From positions 18,416,501 to 18,480,500 of the forward strand of contig NC_092198.1 in assembly GCF_043641665.1 (NCBI RefSeq): a DNA stretch of 64,000 bases, read 5' to 3'. This stretch comes from Enoplosus armatus. Its lineage: Eukaryota > Chordata > Actinopteri > Centrarchiformes > Enoplosidae. The position numbers were made by a program, and so were the translations under genes. Of the stretch, positions 12,801-22,375 are shown one piece after another. Below the pieces are notes generated by a model that did no database searches, was not told where the DNA came from, and was given only the letters and a program-made list of their open reading frames with translations. The stretch's first letter is position 1. Each line of letters opens with the position of its first letter.

Positions 12801-13731
12801 TGATCCCTCCTCCTCACCCTCTCTCTCTCTCTCTATTCAGTAAATCCTCTCAGATGAAGAAAAGGCCGACATCTGCAGTCGGATACAAACGACCCATCAG
12901 CCAGTACGCCAGGGTTGCCATAGCGATGGGAGCTCACTCCAGATACAGGGTAAGTGTGTGTGTGTGTGAGTGAGTGAGTGAGTGGTTTCGTGGTGTGTCT
13001 GCTAAATAGGAATATGAGAAGTAACCACTTTAAAGGCTGAACATCCAGGACGTACTATCAGGGATTTTTAGGTGCTCCTGGTGCTGATGCAGAAATTATA
13101 TAAAGGAATAATCCACCAAAAATATAGCTTTTGAGTATCAAATCATATTACCTCCTGTAGACTTGAAAGGCTAGAATCTTTTAATTTATTTAGCAGTAGT
13201 ATTTAATACAAAAAAGGGGGAAAAAAAGGTAGATTTTGTTTTATTCCTTGTTTCAACCACAAGGTCATCTCTGGGGCTTAATGACCTTGTGGTTGATAAA
13301 ACATTTCTGTACTATATTACTTTACGCTAACAGACATGGGGATAAAACCTTTGTTTTAGTTCATATAATGTTGATGATGTCATCATTTCTGGTGCATTTT
13401 TCAAGCAAGAAACACAAAGTGATTTCCAGAGACAAGGGCACGACATAAGCAGCATTAAAAAAAGGCTGCATGAGGTAGAAAGCAGTATTGAATTATGCAA
13501 CATGTTAAAAGTGGGTTTTAACACGAGATTTAGAAACAGAGACAGTGTTAGCCGACGTGAGTCTTAGCAGAGCCAGTTCAGCAAAAGCTTCATCATCCTT
13601 AATATTTAACCTGAACAGCTAAAGGACCCAAGCTGGCAAGTTATCTTATGGTGATAAGGGATTAAAAGTTCACTTCCACACCTTTGAATGAACCTTCACT
13701 AGAGAGCAAGGTAGAATTAAATAAGTGTAAT

Positions 13732-13769
<38 letters not shown>

Positions 13770-14355
13770 CGTGCGTGCAGGCTGAGAACATCATGTTTCT
13801 GGAGCTCGACATGACTCCTCCGAACACCGCCTCACTGGATCGCTCAACGGAGGCGGAGCCGAACCAAAGTCACTCTCTGGACAACTCGCCCACCAAGGAC
13901 AGAGGCGTCCGCAAGTCTCAATCCTGGTGAGCCTGACACCCCCACCCCCCCACCCCTCCCCCAATTAATTTGTTATGATTTATATTATCCATTGATGTCA
14001 GTGTTCCAGCGCTGACTGCTGCTATCTGACCAGTGTAAATGGTTTGGAGTCAATGCACATCTAAATGGGATTATTCAGGATTAGCCACACCCTCTCAAGG
14101 CGGTCCTAATCTGAAAGTTTATCTCCCATTTGCTCAGCAGCCTGTAATCTCAATGTTGCTGGATAATCTCATCAACCTGTGTCTAGATTGAACATGAAGG
14201 CGGAGATTGTACATTATCCATATTTGATTTTTAATTCCTACTATTTCTTGCTTGCTTTTTGTTGCAGGTGCCAGACCCCAAAGTCCATCACTTCCTCCTC
14301 CTCTAATGCTTCCTTGGCGGCATGTCACACTGCCACACCCATGGCGGCACAGTAA
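9738..14355 (+). CDS. kif3c: Kinesin-2 motor subunit KIF3C, C-terminal exons (5' partial)
   Basis: Seven coding exons: 9738-9839, 10131-10253, 12179-12297, 12489-12605, 12841-12949, 13781-13926 and 14268-14355 (TAA at 14353). All introns are GT-AG and phases join without a break, giving the last 267 residues. The protein begins [20 protein letters not shown] and continues as charged alpha-helical coiled coil. It then has [46 protein letters not shown] and the tail motif RKSQSWCQTP. The blocks up to AENI are shared by KIF3B and KIF3[29 protein letters not shown] and the RKS.SWCQ tail match KIF3C specifically. KIF3C is a plus-end microtubule motor subunit that pairs with KIF3A. The motor domain lies outside the window. 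The third intron has a pure CT polypyrimidine tract (12136-12170). The fourth exon uses a weak AAG acceptor, but reading frame and homology require it. Confidence 0.93.
9857..9893. repeat. (TA)n microsatellite
   Basis: About 18 TA units starting only 17 bases after the 5' splice site of the first visible kif3c exon. Confidence 0.9.
11985..12062. promoter_or_regulatory. Intronic YY1-like / CCAAT / RFX X-box cluster
   Basis: Within 78 bases there is GCCGCCATGTTG (YY1-like, 11985-11996), an inverted CCAAT box (ATTGG, 12006-12010), and GTTGCTATGGGCAAC (12048-12062). The last matches the RFX X-box pattern GTNRCC-N(0-3)-RGYAAC with one deviation. The segment is GC-rich compared with the surrounding intron and lies about 120 bases before a kif3c exon. 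X-boxes are common in promoters of ciliary genes, and KIF3 motors act in cilia. Promoter or enhancer function is an inference. Confidence 0.45.
12129..12172 (+). repeat. (CT)n tract serving as polypyrimidine tract
   Basis: CT/TC repeats run almost up to the acceptor TAG at 12176-12178 of kif3c. They form a strong polypyrimidine tract of microsatellite origin. Another CT run (12819-12834) precedes the exon at 12841. Confidence 0.8.
13253..13296. other. Perfect 16-bp inverted repeat (hairpin) in kif3c intron
   Basis: TCAACCACAAGGTCAT (13253-13268) is followed, after a 12-base spacer, by its exact reverse complement ATGACCTTGTGGTTGA (13281-13296). The arms contain AAGGTCA, the core half-site of monomeric orphan nuclear receptors such as the ERR and SF-1 types, in inverted arrangement. 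The structure lies inside the 831-base intron between 12950 and 13780. Confidence 0.85.
13734..13780 (+). repeat. kif3c: (GT)n / (GTGC)n tract forming a kif3c 3' splice site
   Basis: A GT tract followed by GTGCGTGCGTGCGTGCAG runs straight into the kif3c exon starting at 13781. There is no polypyrimidine run between the repeat and the AG. The donor of the same intron at 12950 also leads at once into GTAAGTGTGTGTG repeats. Confidence 0.85.
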
Positions 14356-15766
14356 AGCTTTAGCGAAGAGAGTTTTTTTTTTTTAATTATTATTTATTTT
14401 ATTCCTCCGCTTCCTCTTCCTCTTCCTGTTTCCCTCTCCCTCTTTTGGCCAGTGATCCTCTGAAAGGCTTCTGATTGACGCCTACAGCCGGGAACAACAG
14501 ACACACACCACCACCACCACCTGCGCTGAATCCTTAGAGGCAGTAGACTACATTTAAGAGTAGTTAACAAGGAAGTGATCTCCTGACAGGAAACTTAATG
14601 ACCTGATGAACCTCAGAAACTCTGTAAAACACCCGTTCCTCCTGTTCTACGGATGTAGAGACCCACCACAACCCCTTCTTCCTTGCATGTTTGAGACCAT
14701 GAGCCTCGGATCATCCTCTTAAAAAACTGGCTGCAGTGCTGAACTGCCCAGACTGTTGCGTGTGTGTTGTCTGTATATACAGGATTGTATGATTGTGTTT
14801 CTAATTGTGACCAATACAGATCTGAAAGCTCACAAACAAGCTTGAATCGCCTGTAAGATATCGGTGTAGATATTTCATGTATTTGGGGTTTTTTCAGGGC
14901 AGGTTTGGTCTGTTTTTCTGGGGAGACAGTTGGCTAAGAAACGAATTCACAGAGAGTTTATGTCCATGCTGTTTGTTGGAATTGAGCACAGTAGAAAATA
15001 AGGATGTAACGTACGATGTGTGCTGTTGTCGGTCAGATGAGGTACTCTGAAACCTGAATGATGACCTGTGTCTTACCTGTTGTCTCACATTATTCTTCTT
15101 TCTCTCCACGGTGTCTAATTTAAAAGCCTTAAAATGATCTCATTGAAATGAAAACAGTGAGGCATGTCTCACTTCCAAAAATCCGGACGTTTCCAATATT
15201 GTTCTGGTCAAAAAAAACGTACCCTTTTAGATCAGTGTCCACTCAAGACAACTGAACTCAAGGTCCACTTGCTTAGCTTCCTCTGGAGCTGGATGGAGAT
15301 TCGATTAGATCCATCCAATGAGGAAGACCATAAAATGTGGTTAGAAGCTCAGAAAAAGCTAATAAGTGGACCTCGTTGGCGGTTAACTCACTGGTGAAAC
15401 TAACTCAAACAAAACAAGATGATGGCTTGTTTTCCTTTTGTATGTATGGCCGCTCTCTGCTTCGCCTCGTGGCGTTCTTTGCCTCCACCAAAAGTTATTT
15501 TCATGCATCATGAAAGCGCTGATGGAGGACCAAACCCTGGTCTGTCCTCTGACCGGGAAAACAAAACCACCAAACAAAAGTGCTTCTGTCTGAATGATGA
15601 CGATACTTAAATAAGATTAAAAAAAAGAAGAAAAAAAGATGGTTGCACACTCCTGCAGTTTAATTAAACAATGTTTCACCAGACCAGCTGACTCCATCAG
15701 GACATGACAGTGCACACAATGTTTATATAGGGTGTATTCAGTCGTCTGATATCACTCTACTGTGGG

Positions 15767-15792
15767 TATGATGATGATGATGATGATGATGA
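15767..15792. repeat. (GAT)n trinucleotide repeat
   Basis: Eight near-perfect ATG/GAT units downstream of kif3c. Confidence 0.85.
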
Positions 15793-16364
15793 CAAGAGCT
15801 TCATTCCCACAGCAGCTGCTTTAAACATTCAGAATGGGCATACAGTGCAGTAGGTGTGTTGAATATACTGTACGTCTATATACAGTAAAACTAACATTAT
15901 TTAAATTAAAGTGCACATCACTGGGCTGTTTAGGCAGCAGTCTGCACTCAGGTGTTTTACAGTTTAGTGTCACAGGGTTCATTACTTGCTCGAGGTTAAG
16001 AGGAGCAGACAGTGGGGGCCAGGCTGACTAATTATCACTGTATTATTGATGCCAGAGATCCAGTTGCAGCAGAACCCTCTTCTACATGTAAGAGAGCACA
16101 GAGAAGTCCTTTAGTAGCGTGTAGAAACAATATTTATTATCAATGAGCTGCAGATCTGTTTTTGTTTTGTTTTTTTACCAATTTTTACAATACTTGATAC
16201 ATGACATTGTCCCCCTTTCATGACCCAAACATTAAACAATATCATTGATAATATCTGATAATGTGTCAGAAATCTCTCAAAAGTTAACTGAGAAGTCCGT
16301 CCTGGATCTGGACAGTTACTGCAACACATTCGAGAGCAGCAAATTATTAGTTATTAGAAGTTAT

Positions 16365-16620
16365 TTTCATCATGGAGGACTCTACTAACAATTATTTTAA
16401 TTAATCAATTTATCATCTTGTCAGGAAAATGTCAGAATAGTGAAAATGTTCCCAGAGACCAATGTGACGTCTTAAAATTGCTTGTTTTGTCCGACCACCA
16501 GTCAAAAAAAACCCCCCAAAGATCTGAATGATATAAAACAGAGAAAAGTAGCAAACCCCTCACATTTGAGAAGTTATATTTGACATTTTGACTTAAAAGA
16601 TTGTTTCAGTAAACGCTCTA
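16365..16620. repeat. Fish interspersed repeat family B copy
   Basis: Blocks AATTAATCAATTTATCATC, GTCAGAATAGTGAAAATG, CAATGTGACGTCTTAAAATT and CACATTTGAGAAGTT occur in the same order as in the copy at 61460-61790. Non-coding. Confidence 0.7.
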
Positions 16621-17225
16621 TTCGCACTCATTCTCCGCAAATACAGCAGCCTGCTAGGATGATCTATCAGTAATACAAACTAAATGAGAGGGAGAGGAAA
16701 AGTTAAAATGGCAAACGCAGTCTCTGTGGTACAAATTACAGTCAGATGCTGTGAATTTTAAATCTGTGTTAACCTACTTCCTTCACTGTCTCAACCATTT
16801 ACAGATGCACACTGAGGATTTTACGTGTTTAGTCATCAGTATCTGGGTACATAATTGACCCAGTTTGTTATTTAAAAAAAGAAAAATGTGGCTTTAAAGT
16901 TCTCTGAGGCTTCTTGAAGATGTTCACGTCTGTTCTGCATAATGGAGGTTAAAATACATGCAGCTATACCTTTAACCCTTAGATGCACGAGTGACTGGAC
17001 CCTACACTCTTCCATAAGTGGGTCAAAAATGACCCATATTAGAATCAATGTGTTTTTATGCCATTTTTGTCATTTTGGTTAAGAATAATCACTTGTATAA
17101 TATTTAGTATTATATTTAGGACCACACAAGAATGATTTCATGTTTGAAATATCTTTATTTTTCACTTTTTAACATTTTTGGAAAAGAAAATTACCCAGAA
17201 CAGCAATAGAAAAATGTGAAAATCC

Positions 17226-17227
<2 letters not shown>

Positions 17228-17256
<29 letters not shown>

Positions 17257-17257
17257 C

Positions 17258-17303
<46 letters not shown>

Positions 17304-17358
17304 TCTGTGTGTGTGTGTGTGTGTGTGTGTGTCTGTCTGTCTGTGTGTGTGTTTGTGT
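17228..17358. repeat. Compound (GT)n/(GTCT)n microsatellite
   Basis: About 130 bases of GT interrupted by CTGTCTGT blocks, inside the piggyBac relic. It produces long spurious Cys/Val and His/Thr ORFs on both strands. Confidence 0.9.
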
Positions 17359-17382
17359 GTATGTATGCGTGTAACTGTCCAG

Positions 17383-17840
17383 TCATTGACAGTTCCTCTC
17401 TCTTTTCCCTGTTTTGCCTTCTTGTCTCATCACTGTATGCAGTTCAGACAAACTATATGTATCATCAGTGATAAAGAGCTCCCATGAATCTTTTGGTGAG
17501 ACAGTGGTGCTAAGCCCTTGTGCAGGCCCCGACTTCTGAGGATATTGTGGCTCTGTGTTCTGCCCTGGGTGGGAGGTAACTCGCTCCAATAAGAGCCCTT
17601 CCGACTCATTCTGTTGGACATGATTTGGACACTTTCTTCTTCAGAGGACACAGAAGAGGAATCTTCTGAGTCAGATTGATCCTGTTCAGTTGGATTTCCA
17701 GGTGGACGACTGCCACTGCCACCTGGACAATAGTCTGGGTCCTCATCATCAGAAATTTCACACTCGGAGTCCAACCCTGTTACTGCCTCTCCATCATCCA
17801 GCATCTGTAGGACCATTTCAACTGTGTATCTAGCAGCCAT
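17383..17840 (-). pseudogene. piggyBac transposase N-terminal relic (frameshifted, truncated)
   Basis: On the minus strand from ATG at 17840 the reading is MAARYTVEMVLQMLDDGEAV, then an acidic Ser/Asp/Glu-rich stretch (ISDDEDPDY, SDSEDSSSVSSEEES), then GRTQSHNILR. This is the layout of the variable acidic N-terminus of piggyBac/PGBD-type transposases. The family's conserved SxxxxWxLFxxxD block (SPKDSWELFITDD) appears in a different reading frame (ORF at 17383-17589), so a frameshift separates them. Coding then runs into GT microsatellite DNA, and the DDD catalytic core and C-terminal Cys-rich domain are absent. Position inside the TTAA-flanked element confirms its origin. Not expected to give an active enzyme. 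Confidence 0.75.
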
Positions 17841-17945
17841 GACACCTTGGATGAGGAAACATAAGAGTAATGTTTTCAATAGATCAATATGTAGCTATAT
17901 AAATAAATACACTCACACACACACACACACACACACACAAAGACA

Positions 17946-18066
17946 CTACATAGTAATGTTAGCTATCTTAGTTAGCTAGCTAGTGTTAGCTAGTTATAAA
18001 GTAGGCTAATTTGTTGATAAATAAAAATAACATACTCTTTCACACAACAATCATGAATGATACGCA

Positions 18067-18116
<50 letters not shown>

Positions 18117-18237
18117 ACATATAGTAATGTTAGCTATCTTAGTTAGCTAGCTAGTGTTAGCTAGTTATAAAGTAGGCTAATTTGTTGATAAATAAAAATA
18201 ACATACTCTTTCACACAACAATCATGAATGATACGCA

Positions 18238-18287
<50 letters not shown>

Positions 18288-18370
18288 ACATATAGTAATG
18301 TTAGCTATCTTAGTTAGCTAGCTAGTGTTAGCTAGTTATAAAGTAGGCTAATTTGTTGATAAATAATAAT
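17946..18370. repeat. 171-bp tandem repeat array with embedded (CA)n
   Basis: The string TAGTAATGTTAGCTATCTTA starts at 17951, 18122 and 18293, an exact 171-bp period. Each unit also carries AGCTAGCTAGTGTTAGCTAG, and the first two carry TCATGAATGATACGCACAAA followed by a long CA run. Two complete units and one partial unit are visible. The units look nearly identical, which indicates a recent expansion or an assembly duplication. Confidence 0.9.
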
Positions 18371-19206
18371 AACAACAGTCATGAAAGACACACACACAAT
18401 ATTATATGAAGATAATACTTACACATATCAGCTCTTGCTGTGTAAAATAATCTTCCTGAGGGGTGACACTTCTGATACAGTCTGTGTGGTCCACAGTTAA
18501 TTTATTCCTGACAGCCACAGTTGATAAGAATCAAAGGTTCCCATTGGATTCCATAGAAAATGCATGCGGGTCATTTTTGACCCACTTATGGAAGCTTGGG
18601 GTAGTAATACAAAAACAACAATTTCTTAAAATGTATAAAAGGTAAGTTAAAAATGTAAATAGAATTATATCAAAAACATGTTTTTTGAGGAATACCTGGA
18701 ATATGAAATGATAACAATTTTTCATTACGAAGATATTTCAAGAAAACAACCTCACCGGGTCATTTTTGACCCACTTATGCATCTAAGGGTTAATGAAGTG
18801 AAAGAGTCAGTATCTATGTTGAGTATCTATGGAAGAAGATGTACATTTATTTGGAAATGTTTTTTTGTTTTGTTTTTTTAGCAGTAGAGGGTCTATCAGG
18901 CCACATTTCAGGGTGCTTTTCATCAGATAAAGACATTAAAATATTGATATTCAAGCTCCTTCAAATGTTTATCTCAGTATGCTGTTTATTTGTGTGTGAT
19001 GCAACATCAGTCATCTCTACTGCCTGAAAATGTCCATGAATTAGGATTTAAATTTTAGGGCAGACTGTTAAATAATTTAGGAACAAAGCAGTTACTTCCA
19101 GTCTATGTTGCCTCTGAACATCATGTATAAACATTTTGTCATATTAGTGAGTAAAATCATCCATGTACGTTTCCCATCTGTGTCAGGGCTGTAAAATATT
19201 GTATAA

Positions 19207-19236
19207 ATGTGTGTGTGTGTGTGTGTGTGTGTGTGA
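19207..19236. repeat. (GT)n microsatellite
   Basis: About 14 GT units, followed by a G-rich stretch. Confidence 0.85.
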
Positions 19237-19582
19237 GTGAGGGCTGGGGGGGATGGGGAGAGGAGGGAGGATGCCGATGGAAGGGGAGGGGTTGCAGGGA
19301 TCCAAAGACAATCAGAAAGTGAGGAACCGCTGTGGAGGAGGTGAATACTGAGCCTGTTTCCATGGTAACCTGCCAGTAGAGGGTGTTGGGATGGGGATGG
19401 GGGGGCGGGTTTGTGTATCTATATGTATGTATGTATGTAACATGGTGGACCATGCCATGAGCTCATGTCTGGCTGACGAAAAAAAAAAAAAAAATCTAAT
19501 AAAGTCACTGTCACAGGCGCCTGCTGGTCCATCAGCCATGTTTAAATACCTCCAATCAATAGCTAAAGATTTGTTTCAGGTT

Positions 19583-19583
<1 letters not shown>

Positions 19584-19619
<36 letters not shown>
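19584..19619. repeat. (GT)n microsatellite
   Basis: About 18 GT units. Downstream, at about 19665-19760, lies TTTTATTAGGATTCCCATCA, which resembles the head of the repeat at 43140-43380. Confidence 0.85.
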
Positions 19620-19626
<7 letters not shown>

Positions 19627-20326
19627 GTGGGATCGCCTTCAAGAGCAATCATTTCTTATTTAATTTCATTTTATTAGGATTCCCATCAGCTTCACTGGAG
19701 CAGAAGCTTTCCCTCCTGCAACATTTATGATCCAAACTCCCATGAGAACCGCAGACCAGCTGACAGCCACACACGAAATCAGTAAAAGCTGTGAAAACCA
19801 ACAAAAAAAATACGCCAACCAGCTCCAAACCATAGCATCTGTGATGGATTACAGAGCAAGTAATGTCATGAGATCGCGGAATACCTCATGTATAACTCAA
19901 TACATTTCATACATGCACAAAAAAAGTCTTTCTTAGGACAGTAGGGGTGCATCTTTAATTCAGCCGCACTCCAAGTGATAAACAACCAGCGAAACAAATA
20001 TTGAGCTCTGTTAATATTTACCAGTACGATTAAGAAAAAACGATCCTGCCTTTGGACATTGAAATAAGAGGATTGTGTGTAGTTCCTGGCCAACAACACC
20101 TCACTGACATTGAACAGAACACTGTTGTTGCTGTTGACCTCGTTCCCTGTTTAACTCCCCTCAGCACTGATCAGACCTCTTCATCCGTCATTCTTATTTC
20201 TGTTCCACTTTTATGAATTCATGGATCATCCAGCTTCCAGCAGGTTCACTGCTTTTCTCTAAATGATCAGAGGCTATCTGCTAAATTGCTCCAAACTTCA
20301 CAGCTGGGAACAAGATTGGCATTATG

Positions 20327-20358
<32 letters not shown>
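20327..20358. repeat. (ATT)n trinucleotide repeat
   Basis: Ten ATT units directly preceding an interspersed repeat at about 20360-20570. Confidence 0.9.
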
Positions 20359-20359
<1 letters not shown>

Positions 20360-20570
20360 GCCTCATTTCCACTGCCTAGTACAGCATGGCTCGATGCTTG
20401 GAACTGTTCTTTTGTGGTTTTTGGTTCGGATAGTACCTGGCAGCTGGTACTTTTGTTGGTATCACCTAGGTCGAGGTTCCCATCCATTACCATCTGCAGT
20501 GGAAAACGAAATCGAGAAAAGCACCTGGTACTTGGAAATGAGGCTTTAGCCGTACTGTGGTCTGCGGTTG
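20360..20570. repeat. Fish interspersed repeat ('tttccactg' family)
   Basis: It contains CATTTCCACTGCCTAGTACA, GATAGTACCTGGCAGCTGG, TACTTTTGTTGGTA, TCGAGGTTCC and GCAGTGGAAAACG. The two outer blocks, TTTCCACTG and CAGTGGAAA, are mutually inverted, as in a MITE. This combination is familiar from many teleost genomes. Non-coding. Confidence 0.65.
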
Positions 20571-21368
20571 CCTAACTGGGCTGATGCGGCCCTCTGCTGT
20601 AAGAGGAGGATTGTGCAGCTTCTGTACCAGCTCAAAGGGAATACTGCTCATTTTCTGCAGTGAAATATATACGGTATATCTCCTGGGAGCGAAGTATTTA
20701 CCAAAAAGACAAAAAGTCCTTCCCTGACATTAAATTTCACGTCCTTTTCATGTCACAGTTGTCGTACAGATTTATGTCGGTTGTGGTCGTGGGTATGAGA
20801 ACAAATCAGCTCATTATTTATCATCTGTTGTACCTCATACCAACCAATCTGTTTACATGTGGTGTTGTTAAATGACTTAAGCTTGCCCTCACCCCCCCCC
20901 CCCCCTTATTTGTACAGGTTAAACATGAACTCAAGCCACTTTCTGAGTAATCGGTGCAGAAGAGATTGATTTAGGCCACACAGAGTCAAACTTTCACTGT
21001 AAATTGAATGCACCCTTTCCATGCTGAATTATGAATGAACGCATGTCTGCTGGAGCAACAAAAAGCTCGTGACTGTGTGTTGAAGAGGTGTGCAGCGTTG
21101 GTACAGTCCGAGAGGGAGCGTTATAGATAAACCTACAAAATAAAAATTCAGAGATGTGCGAGGGTCCTCGCAGTCTTCAGATCTCAACCCAGTTGAACAC
21201 CTACAGCATGGGAGATTTTAGACGTTTCGTGCCAGGGTCTTTGGTGGCGTCAGAGGGCACCACAGAGGCCTCAGCAGCACACCCTGCTGTCTCACTGTGT
21301 CTCTCCAGCCCAGATCTACTAGAAGTCATTCATCCATCCATTTTCTATTCCTGCTTTTAGTGTTCAGG

Positions 21369-21396
21369 GTGGGGGTGGGGGGGGGGGGGGGGGGGG
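21369..21396. repeat. Poly-G tract
   Basis: A GGGTGGGGGTGGGGG-type run ending in about 18 consecutive G. Confidence 0.85.
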
Positions 21397-21527
21397 CTGG
21401 AGATTCTCCCAGCATGCACCGGAATAGAAGTCATAAAGCCAAAAGCTTTTAGGATTATTCTGCAGCTCCACCTGCTGGTACTGTGACAGACACACACCCT
21501 TTTACCTTAACACAAGCCTTTACCAGC

Positions 21528-21948
21528 AGAGGTAGAAAGTAGGTACGGCGCATGAGTACACTTTTGAGGTATTTGTACTTTACTTGAGTATTTCCGTTTT
21601 ATACCTCTGTATTCTTCTACTCCGCTACATTTCAGAGGGAAACGTTTTCTTTTTACGCCACATTTATTTGACAGCTCGAGTTACTGGTTGCTTGCAGATT
21701 CAGATTATTAATACAAATTATAATCAACAACAAGTCATCATCAATGATTATATTCCAATCATATCATATTTATTATTTTTGGGCCATCCCGCATAATTAG
21801 CACATTTACATTTGGAATATTTTGATGTTAATATTTTTGTACTTTTTTTGAAGTAAAACTTTGAATGCATGACTTGTAACAGTATTTCTACACTGTGCCA
21901 CAGCCAAAGTAAAAGTTTTACTTTAGTAAGTACTCCTTCCACCACTGC
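21528..21948. repeat. Near-complete family A element with inverted ends
   Basis: The left end GCAGAGGTAGAAAGTAGGTA and the reverse complement of the right end, GCAGTGGTGGAAGGAGTACT, are similar, so the element has imperfect terminal inverted repeats over about 420 bases. Internal blocks are TACTTTACTTGAGTATTTCC, TTCTACTCCGCTACATTTCA and AAGTAAAACTTTGAATGCAT. This copy and that at 56394-56930 define the full-length form in this window. Confidence 0.75.
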
Positions 21949-21989
21949 TAATCAGCGATGCCTGAACATAATATCAACAAAACCTCCAA

Positions 21990-21995
21990 TTTATT
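21990..21995 (-). terminator. Candidate poly(A) signal for TLR5-like gene
   Basis: TTTATT on + reads AATAAA on the minus strand, about 380 bases past the stop codon at 22376-22378. It is the nearest canonical hexamer I noticed. Confidence 0.45.
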
Positions 21996-22375
21996 GAATC
22001 TTCATAACTTCAAAAAAAAAAAATCCAGAAGCAGTAAAATCATTTGGATGTGATTTGATTGTTTTCTCATCTTTTTGTCCTTCAGGTAACTTTTGATGCT
22101 CACATAGAAATACAAGCAAAGTGATGCTGTGATTACTGATGCATAGAAATGATATCTTATTATTTAACTAGATTAAAGATAGATTATTTAACGCATTATA
22201 GTTTTTTCCCCCTGAGATTACATTACCTGGCACTTATTACAAAATTGAATGACACAGAGGACATCGTGTGATCAACTCAAATCAACATACATGGCACCTG
22301 TGTTTAATTCCTTTTACTAGGTGCCACCCTGACATATAGGACATATAGTACATGCCGGTTCACTTTTAGTTGCTT

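Larger units (their letters stand above)
14356..16971 (+). other. kif3c 3'UTR and downstream intergenic DNA
   Basis: The 3'UTR starts after TAA at 14353-14355. It is A/T-rich at first (TTTTTTTTTTAATTATTATT at about 14371). No clean AATAAA hexamer was seen soon after the stop. ATTAAA variants occur at about 15664 and 15904, so the 3' end cannot be fixed from sequence. A (GAT)n repeat lies at 15767-15792 and a family B repeat at about 16365-16620. Short ORFs here are not supported. Confidence 0.5.
16972..18793. mobile_element. Internally deleted piggyBac DNA transposon with TTAA flanks
   Basis: The element is bounded by TTAA at 16972-16975 and TTAA at 18790-18793, the target duplication specific to piggyBac. 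Immediately inside are perfect 12-bp terminal inverted repeats: CCCTTAGATGCA (16976-16987) and TGCATCTAAGGG (18778-18789). A subterminal inverted motif, ATAAGTGGGTCAAAAATGAC on the left (from about 17015), is matched on the right at about 18757-18778 and again at about 18568-18590. Inside are a truncated transposase relic on the minus strand, a GT compound microsatellite (17228-17358) and a 171-bp tandem array. The element is about 1.8 kb, shorter than an autonomous piggyBac of roughly 2.5 kb. No catalytic DDD-domain coding is seen, so it is probably non-autonomous. Confidence 0.9.
18794..22375. other. Intergenic DNA between piggyBac relic and TLR5-like gene
   Basis: No supported gene. The stretch contains GT microsatellites (19207-19236, 19584-19619), poly-A (19480-19494), (ATT)n (20327-20358), poly-C (20890-20905), poly-G (21379-21396) and several fish interspersed repeats listed separately. 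A candidate minus-strand poly(A) signal for the TLR5-like gene is at 21990-21995. Confidence 0.6.

Noticed and set aside
9738..14355. Assignment of the left-hand kinesin to KIF3B
   Set aside because: The first two exons are nearly identical between KIF3B and KIF3C. The later blocks [37 protein letters not shown] and RKSQSWCQTP fit KIF3C, and synteny with dtnb also favours KIF3C.
17227..17487. Long ORFs of repeating Cys-Val or His-Thr residues over GT/CA tracts (also near 8923, 32162, 36026, 38382, 47074 and 53956)
   Set aside because: They are translations of dinucleotide microsatellites, which are open in several frames on both strands. They lack splice, start or homology support.
17951..18370. 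Alpha-satellite-like array because of the 171-bp period
   Set aside because: The unit length is a coincidence. The sequence (AGCTAGCTAG plus a CA run) has no resemblance to primate alpha satellite or to a CENP-B box.
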